Below the pieces are notes generated by a model, which did not search any database, was not told the origin of the DNA, and saw nothing but the letters and a program-made list of their open reading frames with translations. Positions 1-8,443 of a stretch of 64,000 nt of DNA are shown here, one piece after another. Source of the stretch: JACKCP01 sp034007295 (GTDB lineage: Bacteria > Desulfobacterota > Desulfobacteria > Desulfobacterales > JACKCP01). The stretch covers positions 124,001 to 188,000 of the forward strand of contig JAVERC010000001.1 in the NCBI GenBank assembly GCA_034007295.1, in the 5' to 3' direction. Position 1 is the stretch's first letter. Each line of letters starts with the position of its first letter. Position numbers and translations under genes: made by a program.

Positions 1-258
1 TATTGCTGTTAGAATTGAAGTATCTGTTGTAAGAGCAATTGCAGGGATTGAATCCCTTTCCTTTTGAAATCTTCCTATAAGTTCAGCTGCAAGGTGCTGG
101 CTGTCTGCAGCTGATCCTCCGTTTCCCATGAAAAGAATTTTATTGCCGTTTTTTAAAATAGAAGTCAATTTTGATGCAGCAGTAAAAATAATTTCACAGT
201 TTTTTTCTATTTCATTTATTACTTTTATGTGGTCTTTAAATATATTTGAAAGGTTCAT
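1..258 (-). CDS. gmhA: Phosphoheptose isomerase, N-terminal part (cut by window edge)
   Basis: The first 86 residues are present; the rest lies off the left edge. The visible part has the SIS-fold signature of sedoheptulose-7-phosphate isomerase: the motif MGNGGSAADSQHLAAEL near residues 44-60, followed by GRFQKER and ALTTDTSILTAI. The enzyme makes D-glycero-D-manno-heptose 7-phosphate, the first step to the ADP-heptose used in LPS inner core. The ATG is preceded by a clear ACTGGAG ribosome site. It is divergent from the glycosyltransferase, so the two may share a control region. The call is secure despite truncation. Confidence 0.95.
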   Translation of the reverse strand, partial: MNLSNIFKDHIKVINEIEKNCEIIFTAASKLTSILKNGNKILFMGNGGSAADSQHLAAELIGRFQKERDSIPAIALTTDTSILTAI

Positions 259-403
259 TTTTACTCCAGTTTAGAATTTACAATGCAAATTTATAAATAT
301 AATAAAGTTTATTGTCAATTAAGTTGAAAAAACAAGACAATCTTTTATTTTTAATTTGCTTGAATTTTTAAACCGGATTTTTAAAACACAGGAAATTATA
401 ATT

Positions 404-1501
404 ATGAATAAAATAAAAGTAATGCACATAGACACTGATAAAGAATGGAGGGGAGGCCAGCAGCAGGGTTTTTACCTTCACAAAAAACTTGTTGAAAAAA
501 ATATAAGCTCCATTTTTTTATGTCAGCCTGGATCAATTTTAAGTGAAAAACTTGATAAGGAAAATCTTTCATATCTTACAATGAAAATAAGGGGGGAAAC
601 TGATTTTCTGGCTGGAAGAAAAATAGCTCAAATATGCAGGGAAAAGAAAATTAATATTTTACATCTACATGATGCACATGCCATGGCAATAGGTCTTTTT
701 GCAAAATTATTTTATCCACCGCTTTTTCTAGTCGGGGTGAGAAGGGTAGATTATCATATTAAAAAAAATATATTCAGCCAGTTTAAATACAAGTCTTCAA
801 AAATGACAAAAATAGTTGCAATTTCAAATGAAATTAAAAGAATTCTTATTGAAGACGGAATTGATGAATTAAAAATTGAGGTAATAAAAAGCGGAGTTGA
901 TATTGATAAGTTTTCACAAATAAAAAAATCTGATTTTTTGCATGAAAACTTAAATCTTCCAAAAAATGCTTTTATTGCAGGAACAATTGCAGCACTTGCA
1001 GGACATAAGGATTATCCAACGCTTTTAAAGGCTTTTGAAATTGCGGCCGCAAAAATTCCGGATCTTTATTTTGTTTCAATTGGAGACGGTCCTGACAGGG
1101 AAAAAATATTTGAGTTAAGAGATAAGCTTGGATTAAAGGACAGGTTTATTTTGAGGGGATTTCAAAAAGATGTTGGAAACCATTTGAAAAATTTTGATAT
1201 TTTTGTTCTTTCTTCCAAAACTGAAGGACTTGGAACTTCTGTAATGGATGCAATGGCAGCAGGCCTTCCATGCATTTGTTGTAAAAGCGGGGGAATTCCT
1301 GAACTTATTGATAATAAAGTTAACGGGATTTTAGTTGAAAATCAAAATCCTTTTGTTCTTTGCGAAAAAATTATTGAGCTTTACAATGACAAAGATTTAA
1401 GAATCAGGCTTGGAAAAGCAGCAAGAGAAAAATCTCTGCAATTTTCAATTGATAAAACCGTAGATAAAAATATTGAGCTTTATGAAAATATTCTTTCTTA
1501 A
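404..1501 (+). CDS. Glycosyltransferase family 4 protein
   Basis: A 365-residue GT-B fold glycosyltransferase. The N-terminal domain opens with VMHIDTDKEWRGGQQQG (about residues 6-22), the glycine-rich start of GT4 enzymes. The C-terminal nucleotide-sugar domain has GTIAALAGHKDYPTLLKAF and EGLGTSVMDAMAAGLP around residues 273-290. In that donor-binding EX7E motif the second acidic residue is Asp rather than Glu. I chose ATG 404, preceded by CAGGAAA, over an upstream in-frame TTG at 356, because the Rossmann strand begins right after it. Proximity to gmhA suggests an LPS or surface-glycan role; acceptor and sugar are unknown. Confidence 0.85.
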   Translation: MNKIKVMHIDTDKEWRGGQQQGFYLHKKLVEKNISSIFLCQPGSILSEKLDKENLSYLTMKIRGETDFLAGRKIAQICREKKINILHLHDAHAMAIGLFAKLFYPPLFLVGVRRVDYHIKKNIFSQFKYKSSKMTKIVAISNEIKRILIEDGIDELKIEVIKSGVDIDKFSQIKKSDFLHENLNLPKNAFIAGTIAALAGHKDYPTLLKAFEIAAAKIPDLYFVSIGDGPDREKIFELRDKLGLKDRFILRGFQKDVGNHLKNFDIFVLSSKTEGLGTSVMDAMAAGLPCICCKSGGIPELIDNKVNGILVENQNPFVLCEKIIELYNDKDLRIRLGKAAREKSLQFSIDKTVDKNIELYENILS

Positions 1502-1817
1502 TATGATCTTAATCTGTCTTTTTTCAGGATGTGCTCTTGTTTCAACAACTGAGGTTAATCACAGGACTTATTTTTCCGAAATAACTGGAATTTATCGAAA
1601 CAGTTTTGAAAGTCTTGGCTTTGTAAGAAAAGGAAGGTGTCCAATGTATCCTTCTTGTTCATCTTATGCAGAAATTTCCTTTAAAAAACATTCTTTTTTC
1701 AAGGCCTGTTTTTTAACCGGAGACAGACTTATACGATGCGGAAGGGATTCAAAAACAAAGCTTAAAATTATCAATACTCCAAAAGGTCTGAAATTTTATG
1801 ACCCTGTACCGGATTGA
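1482..1817 (+). CDS. YidD-like protein with lipoprotein signal
   Basis: About 111 residues. The core matches the YidD (membrane protein insertion efficiency factor) family: GRCPMYPSCSSYAE with the conserved Cys residues, then the basic KKHSFFKACFLTGDRLIRCGRD. Ordinary YidD has an amphipathic N-terminus and no signal; this one opens with a hydrophobic stretch ending ICLFSGC, a good lipobox, so it is probably an outer-envelope lipoprotein. The start overlaps the end of the glycosyltransferase by about 20 bases. ATG 1482 puts Lys2 before the hydrophobic core; TTG 1473 and ATG 1503 are alternatives. Confidence 0.7.
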   Translation: MKIFFLNMILICLFSGCALVSTTEVNHRTYFSEITGIYRNSFESLGFVRKGRCPMYPSCSSYAEISFKKHSFFKACFLTGDRLIRCGRDSKTKLKIINTPKGLKFYDPVPD

Positions 1818-1845
1818 TTAAATTATTTATATAAAGGAGATTAAA

Positions 1846-2712
1846 ATGAAAAAAATTTTTGTTTTATTTTTTGTTATATTTTTTCCGCTTTCAGGTTTTG
1901 CAGAGCAGATTAAAGTATTTGTAAGTGTTTTACCCCAGAAATATTTTGTTGAAAAAATTGGGAAGGATACAGTCTTAGCTGAAGTTATGGTTCTTCCAGG
2001 CCATAGTCCTGCTTCATATAATCCAAAGCCGCAGCAGATGAAAAGACTTTCTGATGCAGATATTTATTTTTCAATTGATGTTCCTTTTGAAAAAACATGG
2101 CTTCCAAAAATAAGGGAAAATTACAAAAATCTTTATGTTTCAGACTGCACCCAAAAAATTTTGAAAAGAAAAACAGATGAAAATTTTTTTGAAGATAACG
2201 GACATGACCATGACGGACATGACCATGGATTTTATGATCCACACGTCTGGATGTCGCCTTTGAATGCATTAAAAATATCAAGAAATATTATGATGGTTTT
2301 ATCCCAAAAAAATCCTTCAAAAAAAGATTTTTACCTTGAAAATTATCTTTCTTTTTCAAAAGAAATTCTTGAACTTGATTTGAATCTTTTAAAATCAACC
2401 CAAAATATAAAAAACAAAAATGTTTTTGTGTTTCATCCTTCATGGGGATATTTTATGGATGATTATAATCTTAAACAGATTCCGGTTGAATCCCAGGGAA
2501 AAGAACCAGGTCCAAAATATCTTGCAAAACTTATGGAGTTTGCAAAAAAAAATAATATTAAAACTCTGCTTGTTCAGCCTCAGTTCCCTTTATCAACTGC
2601 AAAGGTAATGGAAAAAACTCTTGGTTTAAATGTCGTTACAGCAGATCCTCTTGCTGAAGACTGGAAAAATAATCTTATTAAAACAGCTGAAATTATAGTG
2701 GAAAAAAATTAA
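1846..2712 (+). CDS. znuA: Zinc ABC transporter substrate-binding protein (ZnuA-like)
   Basis: 288 residues with a Sec signal peptide (about 1-19, cleaved after GFA). It belongs to the cluster A-I/TroA metal-binding family: LPGHSPASYNPKPQQMK carries the first His ligand, and a His/Asp-rich loop (HDHDGHDHG, about 120-130) precedes DPHVWMSP with the second. FVFHPSWGYF supplies a third His and TADPL the C-terminal acidic ligand. The His loop is typical of zinc rather than manganese binders. No ATPase or permease lies beside it in the window. AAAGGAG precedes the ATG. Confidence 0.9.
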   Translation: MKKIFVLFFVIFFPLSGFAEQIKVFVSVLPQKYFVEKIGKDTVLAEVMVLPGHSPASYNPKPQQMKRLSDADIYFSIDVPFEKTWLPKIRENYKNLYVSDCTQKILKRKTDENFFEDNGHDHDGHDHGFYDPHVWMSPLNALKISRNIMMVLSQKNPSKKDFYLENYLSFSKEILELDLNLLKSTQNIKNKNVFVFHPSWGYFMDDYNLKQIPVESQGKEPGPKYLAKLMEFAKKNNIKTLLVQPQFPLSTAKVMEKTLGLNVVTADPLAEDWKNNLIKTAEIIVEKN

Positions 2713-2766
2713 GTATGACTTGTTATTTTTTTTAAAACAGCAAACTTTTTTTAAAGTTAAATATAA

Positions 2767-2811
2767 AAATTTAGGCTCTAAGGTTTTAGGATTTAGAGCC
2801 TAAATTTTTTT
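2767..2811. terminator. Bidirectional intrinsic terminator
   Basis: An inverted repeat AAATTTAGGCTCTA / TAGAGCCTAAATTT with a short loop, flanked by A-runs on one side and T-runs on the other. It sits between the convergent znuA and BIG2/VWA genes, so it can serve both. Confidence 0.8.
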
Positions 2812-2834
2812 AGTGCTGATTAATTTATAAATTA

Positions 2835-4580
2835 TTATTCTGAATAAAAATTTTTACTATTAAATTTTGTATGAATTTCAGCTTTTACACCTGAATTAAG
2901 ATTTTCATTTATTTTAAGAACAAGATCATGCTCATTGTCACCTCTTTTTGGACTTGAATATTCTAATTCATAAAAACTTAGAGATAAAAGATTGGTATAA
3001 GTTCTCATTTTTTCCAACTTATTCGATAACTTGCTGTATTCGTTTAATCCATAGAAACCTTCATTGCCAAGTTCTTCAAGTCCGTTATAATCTATCTGCA
3101 TTCCTGTACCAATAGATATAATCTTTTTATCTTTTCTAGCTGTAAGTGCTTCAGAATTTGTTTTCATTCCAGTTGTATCGTTTCCATCAGAAAATAGTAC
3201 AAGGCATCCTTGAGTTATTTCATTTTGATTAATTTTATCTTCAAAATATGAAAGACCATCAATGACTGCAGAATAAAAATTTGTTGTTTTTGCTCCCGGA
3301 GTAACAGCACTTATTATATCTTCAATATCGCTGACTTTATTTGTAAAGGAAGAATTTAAGCAAAGGGTTTTTTCTGAAAATATGCAGACCTTAAAAAAAT
3401 GATTTCCGGTAAAATTTTCAGTCAGGGATGAATCTGAATTATCTGCTTCCTTTACAAGTGAAATTATAGTGCTTTTTATTAAATCAAGGTCTTTTTGCAG
3501 CATACTTGAACTTACATCTATCATAAAAACAGTAAAAAGTTTTGAATCAACTCTGGTCCATTTATTTATTCTAAATGAAGATTCATCAGGGGGAAGCAAT
3601 ACATTATTTTCATAAACAAGATAATTTGCTGCTGAAGACATGTAAGTAACAGGGGTTTCATCTACATGCATTACTTGAAATAGCAGTTTTACAATATTTG
3701 GAGCAAATGTATTAATAGAATGTTTTATAAGTTCATAATATCTTGATTTAGTATGGGTTCGTTCATTAACTGCAACGTAGAGTTGTGCACTGAACTTTCC
3801 GTCTTCTGTAATTGCCTGAATAGTTGCATTTCCAGGCGAATATGCTGTAATTACACAATTTTTAGAGACAAAGGCTATATCTTTTCTATCACAGGAAAGC
3901 TGAACTTGTTTATTTGATGCGTCGTCTGGAATAACAAAATACTCTGCAATTGCACTATCTCCGACATTTATAGATATTGGATTTTTTGAAAAATAAATAC
4001 CCTTAACAGGAACAACACAGTCTGCTTCCAAAGATGTTTCAATATCAAAAAGCTTTGCCTTGATATTTGCAGTTCCCCTTGAAATTCCGCAAAATGTTCC
4101 ATCTGACAAAATCTGAACAATATTGTTATCTAAACTTTCAAATACCACTTTATCCCTGTCTGATTCAGGATAAACAAATAGCTCTGCTTTTTTTGATTCA
4201 TCTTTATTTATATTTTCTGATTGATTTTTAAAATAAAGATCATAAACAACAACATTGCATACAGACTGATATTTGCTGTCATGGGTTTTTACAATAATAT
4301 CTGTGTTTCCATGAGAAATTCCTATAACTGTTCCATCATCGGAAACTTCTGCAATACTTTTGTCTAAGCTTTCCCACAAAAGATTTTCATTTCCTTCAAT
4401 TTTAGCTGTTAATTTTTCCTGTTTATTTTTTCCAATTTTTAAAGATTTTTTATTAAGTTCAACTGATTTTGATTCAATAACATCATTTACAGGATTGTTT
4501 TTGGTGTTTTTACTTTCTGTACATGAAAAAAACATAAAAAGTGTTAAAGATAAAATTATTATTTTTTTTAAAATTTTCAT
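2835..4580 (-). CDS. Lipoprotein with BIG2 Ig-like repeats and a VWA domain
   Basis: 581 residues. The N-terminus is a lipoprotein signal ending MFFSC. Three bacterial Ig-like group 2 repeats follow (about 42-110, 115-190, 195-275), recognisable from the recurring xSLDxSIAxVSDDGTVxGISHGxTxI pattern. A von Willebrand factor A domain occupies about 345-530, with the MIDAS start FMIDVSSSM (D-x-S-x-S) and LVLFSDGNDTTG. The combination suggests a surface or periplasmic adhesion/binding protein held in the outer membrane. It lies just downstream of the barrel gene on the same strand (57-base gap). Specific partner unknown. Confidence 0.8.
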   Translation of the reverse strand: MKILKKIIILSLTLFMFFSCTESKNTKNNPVNDVIESKSVELNKKSLKIGKNKQEKLTAKIEGNENLLWESLDKSIAEVSDDGTVIGISHGNTDIIVKTHDSKYQSVCNVVVYDLYFKNQSENINKDESKKAELFVYPESDRDKVVFESLDNNIVQILSDGTFCGISRGTANIKAKLFDIETSLEADCVVPVKGIYFSKNPISINVGDSAIAEYFVIPDDASNKQVQLSCDRKDIAFVSKNCVITAYSPGNATIQAITEDGKFSAQLYVAVNERTHTKSRYYELIKHSINTFAPNIVKLLFQVMHVDETPVTYMSSAANYLVYENNVLLPPDESSFRINKWTRVDSKLFTVFMIDVSSSMLQKDLDLIKSTIISLVKEADNSDSSLTENFTGNHFFKVCIFSEKTLCLNSSFTNKVSDIEDIISAVTPGAKTTNFYSAVIDGLSYFEDKINQNEITQGCLVLFSDGNDTTGMKTNSEALTARKDKKIISIGTGMQIDYNGLEELGNEGFYGLNEYSKLSNKLEKMRTYTNLLSLSFYELEYSSPKRGDNEHDLVLKINENLNSGVKAEIHTKFNSKNFYSE

Positions 4581-4637
4581 AAAGACCTCATAATATAAAA
4601 ATAGAACAAAAAAATTAGTTTTTGTTCAGCAAATAAT

Positions 4638-5345
4638 TTAAAAATGCCATCTTAAACCGGTAAATATTGTGTGGCCTCCGGCATTAAGATCTTTTGAATC
4701 AATATTTATATTGGGATTTAGATTTTCAAATATGTCTGAAGGGGATTTGTCAAAATCGCCTTTATTTGCATATGTGTATTTGTATTCAAAAAATATCCCT
4801 GTTGGTGCATTGTAATAATTGTGTTTTGAAGGATTGTCATAAACAATAAATTCAGTTCCAAGAAGTGCATGTGCTCCAAATATATAATGTTTGTCTTCAA
4901 AGTCTGTATTGATTTTTGAATTTAAAAAACCCTTTCCCTTAAATACGCAATGGTAAAAATCAGGGCCAAGTCCAAGATAAAGTGAAAATTTGTTATTTTT
5001 TGAAAGAAAGTATTTTATTGAAGGAGATAAATAATATGTTTTAAGATCCATATTATAATTTATAAAAGAACTGCTGTTTATATAATAGGTATAATTTGTT
5101 TCAGTTGAAAAAAATCCGCCTGAAATTTCAACACTGAATTTTTTTGTAAGTTTTTTTTCAAATGAAATTTCAGGGCATATGCTGCTTGAATCAATTCCCC
5201 ATTTATCTTCAAAATCATTATTATCATAAAAATGATAACCAAATTTAATTGCTGCTGCGTTTTGTTGATCAAAATTTTTATTCTGGGCTTTGGAAACAGA
5301 CACAAAAAACAAGGGTAATAATAGAATAATAAAAAATTTTTTCAT
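4638..5345 (-). CDS. Outer-membrane beta-barrel protein
   Basis: 235 residues with a cleavable signal peptide (KKFFIILLLPLFFVSVSKAQ), alternating amphipathic strands with many Tyr/Phe, and an aromatic C-terminus ending RWHF, as in OmpA/OmpW-like eight-strand barrels. GLGPDFYH and FFEYKYTYANKGDFD resemble porin-family strands. I use ATG 5345 (GGAG seven bases upstream) rather than the adjacent TTG 5348. Upstream on this strand is a copy of the box also found at the next two promoters (5379-5400). Family is assigned from composition and architecture only. Confidence 0.7.
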   Translation of the reverse strand: MKKFFIILLLPLFFVSVSKAQNKNFDQQNAAAIKFGYHFYDNNDFEDKWGIDSSSICPEISFEKKLTKKFSVEISGGFFSTETNYTYYINSSSFINYNMDLKTYYLSPSIKYFLSKNNKFSLYLGLGPDFYHCVFKGKGFLNSKINTDFEDKHYIFGAHALLGTEFIVYDNPSKHNYYNAPTGIFFEYKYTYANKGDFDKSPSDIFENLNPNINIDSKDLNAGGHTIFTGLRWHF

Positions 5346-5378
5346 CAAATTTCTCCATCAAATTAATCAGAAATTATT

Positions 5379-5400
5379 AAGTTTTGTATTTCTAACTATA
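5379..5400. promoter_or_regulatory. Copy 1 of a repeated promoter-region box
   Basis: Matches TTTTRTANNTCTAAYTA, read on the plus strand. Other copies lie at 5503-5524, 8277-8298 and, inverted, 8222-8243. This copy sits 34 bases upstream of the start codon of the minus-strand barrel gene and about 100 bases upstream of the promoter of the 5606 gene. A regulator site is an inference. Confidence 0.4.
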
Positions 5401-5485
5401 TATTTAACTAAAAATTATAAGTAAAGTTAAAAATATAAAATTCAAATATTTTATTTATCTAATAAGATTTTGTAAAAAAAATTTA

Positions 5486-5514
5486 TTGACATCTCAAACA
5501 TCAAGTTTTATACG
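5486..5514 (+). promoter_or_regulatory. Sigma-70-type promoter overlapping the box (copy 2, 5503-5524)
   Basis: TTGACA, 17-base spacer, TATACG. The -10 lies inside the repeated box. The predicted leader (about 5520-5605) contains a compact nested hairpin: TTCCG at 5532-5536 pairs with CGGAA at 5554-5558 around the palindrome TTGCCGCGGCAA. Confidence 0.6.
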
Positions 5515-5605
5515 TCTAATTAAATTATGATTTCCGTTGCCGCGGCAAAGTGCCGGAACAGAACAAAAACTTTTTATTTTTTTTAAAGGTAATGGAGATT
5601 TATTT

Positions 5606-6571
5606 ATGGCTTCAAAAAAATTCAAAATTAATTCAGTAGTTTATATATTATCAATCATTTTTATTCTTATCCCTTCACAAATATTTGCAGGATGTTTTGC
5701 AGACACCTATGAAACAAAAGAAGTTTATGTTGCAGGTGAAAGAGTTGTTTCTGTTATGTATCATCTTGGAATAGTTCCAAAGTACTGGTCAGGAAGAAAG
5801 GCAGACTGGGAAAAAGCAAAAAATATTGAGGCTGGTTCAAGTTTTAGAGGATGTGTAAAAGGCCTTGTCGGACCAAAAAAAGAAAATGCTAAAAAATTTG
5901 TGCAGTCTTTAAAAGACTGTCCTGTTCTTGTTGAGGTTGTTAAAACACCAGACCTTTATCTTCCAAAGCTTACAAGCGAAAAAGTTGTTTCAACAATTCA
6001 AGAATTTGGTAAAAAACCTGTAACTATAGATTTTACAAAAGGTATTGAAAGTGCGGTTCTTGAAACAGGCAGATATTTTGGTCTTGAACAAAAGGCAAAT
6101 GAGAAAATTTCATTTTATAAAAAGTCTTTAATCCGTGCAATGAAGCAGATCAATCAGGCTCCAAAAAATAAAAGAGTTGTCGTTTTATCAGGTATTTATC
6201 AGGATGAAACAGGCAAGGGTTTTGTAAGAGCTGAGCTTTCAGGCGGATATTCTGACCAGATTCTAAGCCTTGCAAATTCAAAAAACTGCAATTCAAATTT
6301 TTTTACAAAAGAAGAAATTAAAAATGCATCAGCCGGACACATAATTATAAGAAAAGATAAAATAAGGGAAATTGTGCTGTCAAATCCTGATCTTATAGTT
6401 GCAACAGGCGATTCATTTGCAGTTGAAAATGAAATTTATAAATCATTATCCAATGAAGAACAAAAAAACTTAAATTTAAAAATATTTTCTCTTCCTTCCT
6501 ATACAGATGCAGATCCTCTTTCATATCCGTCAGTTGTTATGAAATGGGCTGCCGCACTAAAAGCAAGTTAA
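5606..6571 (+). CDS. Periplasmic binding protein, BtuF/FecB-like, orphan
   Basis: 321 residues with a Sec signal peptide (about 1-29, ending IFAG). The body resembles class III periplasmic binding proteins for iron complexes, cobalamin or related ligands: an early strand with RVVSVMYHLGIVPKYW, a central helical spine (ESAVLETGRYFGLEQKANEKI), and a second lobe with NPDLIVATGDS. The retained family trait is low sequence identity, so the ligand cannot be named. I chose ATG 5606 (GGAG upstream) over in-frame TTG 5537, since the signal peptide begins there. No permease or ATPase is adjacent. The promoter shares a box with the second prepilin gene. Confidence 0.65.
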   Translation: MASKKFKINSVVYILSIIFILIPSQIFAGCFADTYETKEVYVAGERVVSVMYHLGIVPKYWSGRKADWEKAKNIEAGSSFRGCVKGLVGPKKENAKKFVQSLKDCPVLVEVVKTPDLYLPKLTSEKVVSTIQEFGKKPVTIDFTKGIESAVLETGRYFGLEQKANEKISFYKKSLIRAMKQINQAPKNKRVVVLSGIYQDETGKGFVRAELSGGYSDQILSLANSKNCNSNFFTKEEIKNASAGHIIIRKDKIREIVLSNPDLIVATGDSFAVENEIYKSLSNEEQKNLNLKIFSLPSYTDADPLSYPSVVMKWAAALKAS

Positions 6572-6607
6572 GTTGTTTTATTGCTCTTTTTCAGGTTGTT
6601 TTAATTA

Positions 6608-6649
6608 AAGCTGCGGCTGGTTTAGTTTGCCCCAAATCAGCCGCAGCTT
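6608..6649 (+). terminator. 16-bp hairpin after the binding-protein gene
   Basis: AAGCTGCGGCTGGTTT pairs with AAATCAGCCGCAGCTT (one G-T pair) around a 10-base loop. It begins 37 bases after the stop codon. There is no following T-run, so it may be a Rho-assisted end or an mRNA-stabilising structure rather than a textbook terminator. Confidence 0.5.
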
Positions 6650-6777
6650 GCCTGGAATAGGTTTTTGCAGGTTTATTTAGTTATTTGATAAATTATATGG
6701 GTGCATTTTAAAAAAACTAGCAGATATTTTTTGGAGCAGATCTGAAGCAAAGGGAAGAAATTGAAGATAAGATTTAA

Positions 6778-6878
6778 ACCTAAATTGAACAGCCCGCAGG
6801 GTTTCATGTTTTTTAATATAACAAGCTTAATTTATTAAAAATTTCTTAATTTGAAAATTTGAAACTCTCAACTCAGGT
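6778..6878. repeat. Repeat family 1, short copy
   Basis: Ends are ACCTAAATTGAAC and the inverse CTCTCAACTCAGGT. The interior GCAGGGTTTCATG...AAGCTTAA matches the 59563-59758 copy, but the left arm has been deleted. Confidence 0.75.
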
Positions 6879-6966
6879 TAAAATAAAGCTGATAAATTCC
6901 GGCCGGAATTATTAGGGGATAAATAAATTATTAAAATCTTGTTTAAAATTTTTACGGAGGAAAAAA

Positions 6967-8091
6967 ATGATAAAAAGTAAAGAAGGCGGTTTTACCCTTC
7001 TTGAAATTCTTGTTGTGCTTACAATTATGGGTTTTCTTATTGCCATGGTTGCTCCAAGGCTTGCAGGGATTTCAGGTGATGCTTCAGAAACTGTGTGCGA
7101 TTCAAACAAGGGAAGAATTAAAACCTATGTAAGTTCTTTTTATGAAAAATTTAACAGGTATCCAAATAAGCTTACAAACCTTGTAATGACTGATGGTGCA
7201 ACTCTTGCAGATGCAAATGCAGCTGACGCGGGATATCAGGTTGCATATGCTTCTGATGATAACCCGGATAACGGACCTGAGGTTATAGCTTTAGGACATA
7301 ACCAGGCTTACAAATTCATGATTCACAGGCTTAATGCAGATGAAGCAGCAGAGCTTAAAACACTTGGAATTACAAATATTTTCAATCTTAATGATTATGC
7401 TTCTGCTGCTGACGGGCTTGATGGTGCACAAGCTTTTGCACGCCAGCATACCCCGGCTGATTCAACTGATATGAGGGTTTCAAACTGGGCTGATATTACA
7501 GCAGTTACAGAAAAAAGACCTTTTATGGAACCATGCGAAATTAAAGCAGGTGTTGGAGTTGTAATGTGCGGCTGCGGAATTAATCTTGCAGGCGGCAGTC
7601 TTACCTATATTCAGGGTGAAAGAGGCTGGGCAGAGGAAGATTTGTTTGGCCGCATAACTTTTGCAGTTGGTCCTGAAAGTGAACTTGTTACAAAGGGAAT
7701 TGTGAGTAATGCTGCTCATTGTCCTGGTTCAATCCAGAATGCTGACAATTTTACAAGCGGACATTATTATCTGATTTTGCCAAGGCTTTCTTCTACTGTT
7801 GAAAGACTTGCTGATTCTGGTGTTACATATGGTCCTCTCTGGGGTTCAGGAACTTTGACATATGCAGCTCTTGAAACTATCACTGCTGTTTCATGGGATA
7901 AAAGAAACGGTGCTCCAGGTGCAGACTATAACTTTGGCACAGACCCTTCAAATCTAAATCTTAAAACACGTACAGGTCTTGATCTTCATAAAGCAATGGA
8001 GTCATGGGATTATGATACCAACCGTCAGAGATACGATGAAGTCTGGGGTCTTGATCTTAACGGTAACAATGTCCTTAACGGAGGGTCATAA
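6967..8091 (+). CDS. Large type IV prepilin-like protein, paralogue 1
   Basis: 374 residues. Class III leader MIKSKEGG cleaved before FTLLEILVVLTIMGFLIAMV, with Glu at mature position 5. The remaining ~340 residues are unlike ordinary 150-residue pilins. Segments shared with the next prepilin include a DNPDNGPE element near 95-105, GRITFAVGPESELVTKGIV followed by SNAAHCPGSIQN (about 234-262), LPRLSSTV and a C-terminal VWGL. Strong ACGGAGG precedes the ATG. A perfect terminator follows, so this gene may be expressed apart from those downstream. Probably a filament or pseudopilus subunit; function unproven. Confidence 0.8.
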   Translation: MIKSKEGGFTLLEILVVLTIMGFLIAMVAPRLAGISGDASETVCDSNKGRIKTYVSSFYEKFNRYPNKLTNLVMTDGATLADANAADAGYQVAYASDDNPDNGPEVIALGHNQAYKFMIHRLNADEAAELKTLGITNIFNLNDYASAADGLDGAQAFARQHTPADSTDMRVSNWADITAVTEKRPFMEPCEIKAGVGVVMCGCGINLAGGSLTYIQGERGWAEEDLFGRITFAVGPESELVTKGIVSNAAHCPGSIQNADNFTSGHYYLILPRLSSTVERLADSGVTYGPLWGSGTLTYAALETITAVSWDKRNGAPGADYNFGTDPSNLNLKTRTGLDLHKAMESWDYDTNRQRYDEVWGLDLNGNNVLNGGS

Positions 8092-8172
8092 ATAAACAAA
8101 AGCTCTGTATATAAATTAATTTACTAAAAAACAATGCTGCTATTTATTTTATATGCATGTTTTTAAAAAAAT

Positions 8173-8200
8173 AAGGGACTGGGAAACCAGTCCTTTTTCT
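8173..8200 (+). terminator. Intrinsic terminator after prepilin 1
   Basis: GGACTGG and CCAGTCC form a seven-bp stem around a GAAA tetraloop, followed by TTTTTCTTT. Confidence 0.9.
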
Positions 8201-8221
8201 TTAAAAAAATTAAAAAAAGCA

Positions 8222-8298
8222 AATAGTTAGAACTATAAAAATTAATAAGGAATTTCTTCTTGACAAAGCGGTTATTAAGTTTTATAGCTCTAACTAAA
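8222..8298 (+). promoter_or_regulatory. Promoter flanked by inverted box copies
   Basis: TTGACA at 8260, 17-base spacer, TATAGC at 8283. The -10 is inside one box copy (8277-8298); a second copy lies inverted at 8222-8243, so AGTTAGAACTATAAAA and TTTTATAGCTCTAACT form a 15-of-16 inverted repeat spanning the promoter. This arrangement suits a dimeric regulator. Confidence 0.6.
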
Positions 8299-8321
8299 GT
8301 AAATCATCAAAAACAATTTAA

Positions 8322-8388
8322 AAGCTTTCGGCAAGGGCAGAAAATAAAGTGGATGATGCCATAACCAAAGAGCCTGAGCCAAAAGCTT
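8322..8388 (+). ncRNA. Candidate structured leader element A
   Basis: AAGCTTTCGGC (8322-8332) pairs with GCCAAAAGCTT (8378-8388) in 10 of 11 positions, closing a 45-base interior. Inside, GGCA (8336-8339) can pair with TGCC (8357-8360), leaving unpaired ATAACCAAAG. The shape is riboswitch-like, but I cannot match it to a family I know. Confidence 0.4.
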
Positions 8389-8443
8389 AAAAAAATTAAA
8401 ATTTTATTTAAGAAAGGAGGTTTTTTTAGATTTTATCAAAATC

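Larger units (their letters stand above)
6572..6966. other. Intergenic gap before the pilus-like operon
   Basis: 395 bases with no supported gene. It holds a long hairpin (6608-6649) and a short copy of repeat family 1 (6778-6878). The prepilin gene that follows has a strong ACGGAGG site, but I see no convincing -35/-10 pair in the gap. Confidence 0.7.

Noticed and set aside
5532..5558. Cobalamin riboswitch before the BtuF/FecB-like gene
   Set aside because: The leader is only about 85 bases and lacks the conserved B12-box sequence; only a small hairpin is present.
7480..7719. Minus-strand frames inside the prepilin genes
   Set aside because: They are mirror frames of well-supported plus-strand genes and have no ribosome site or domain.
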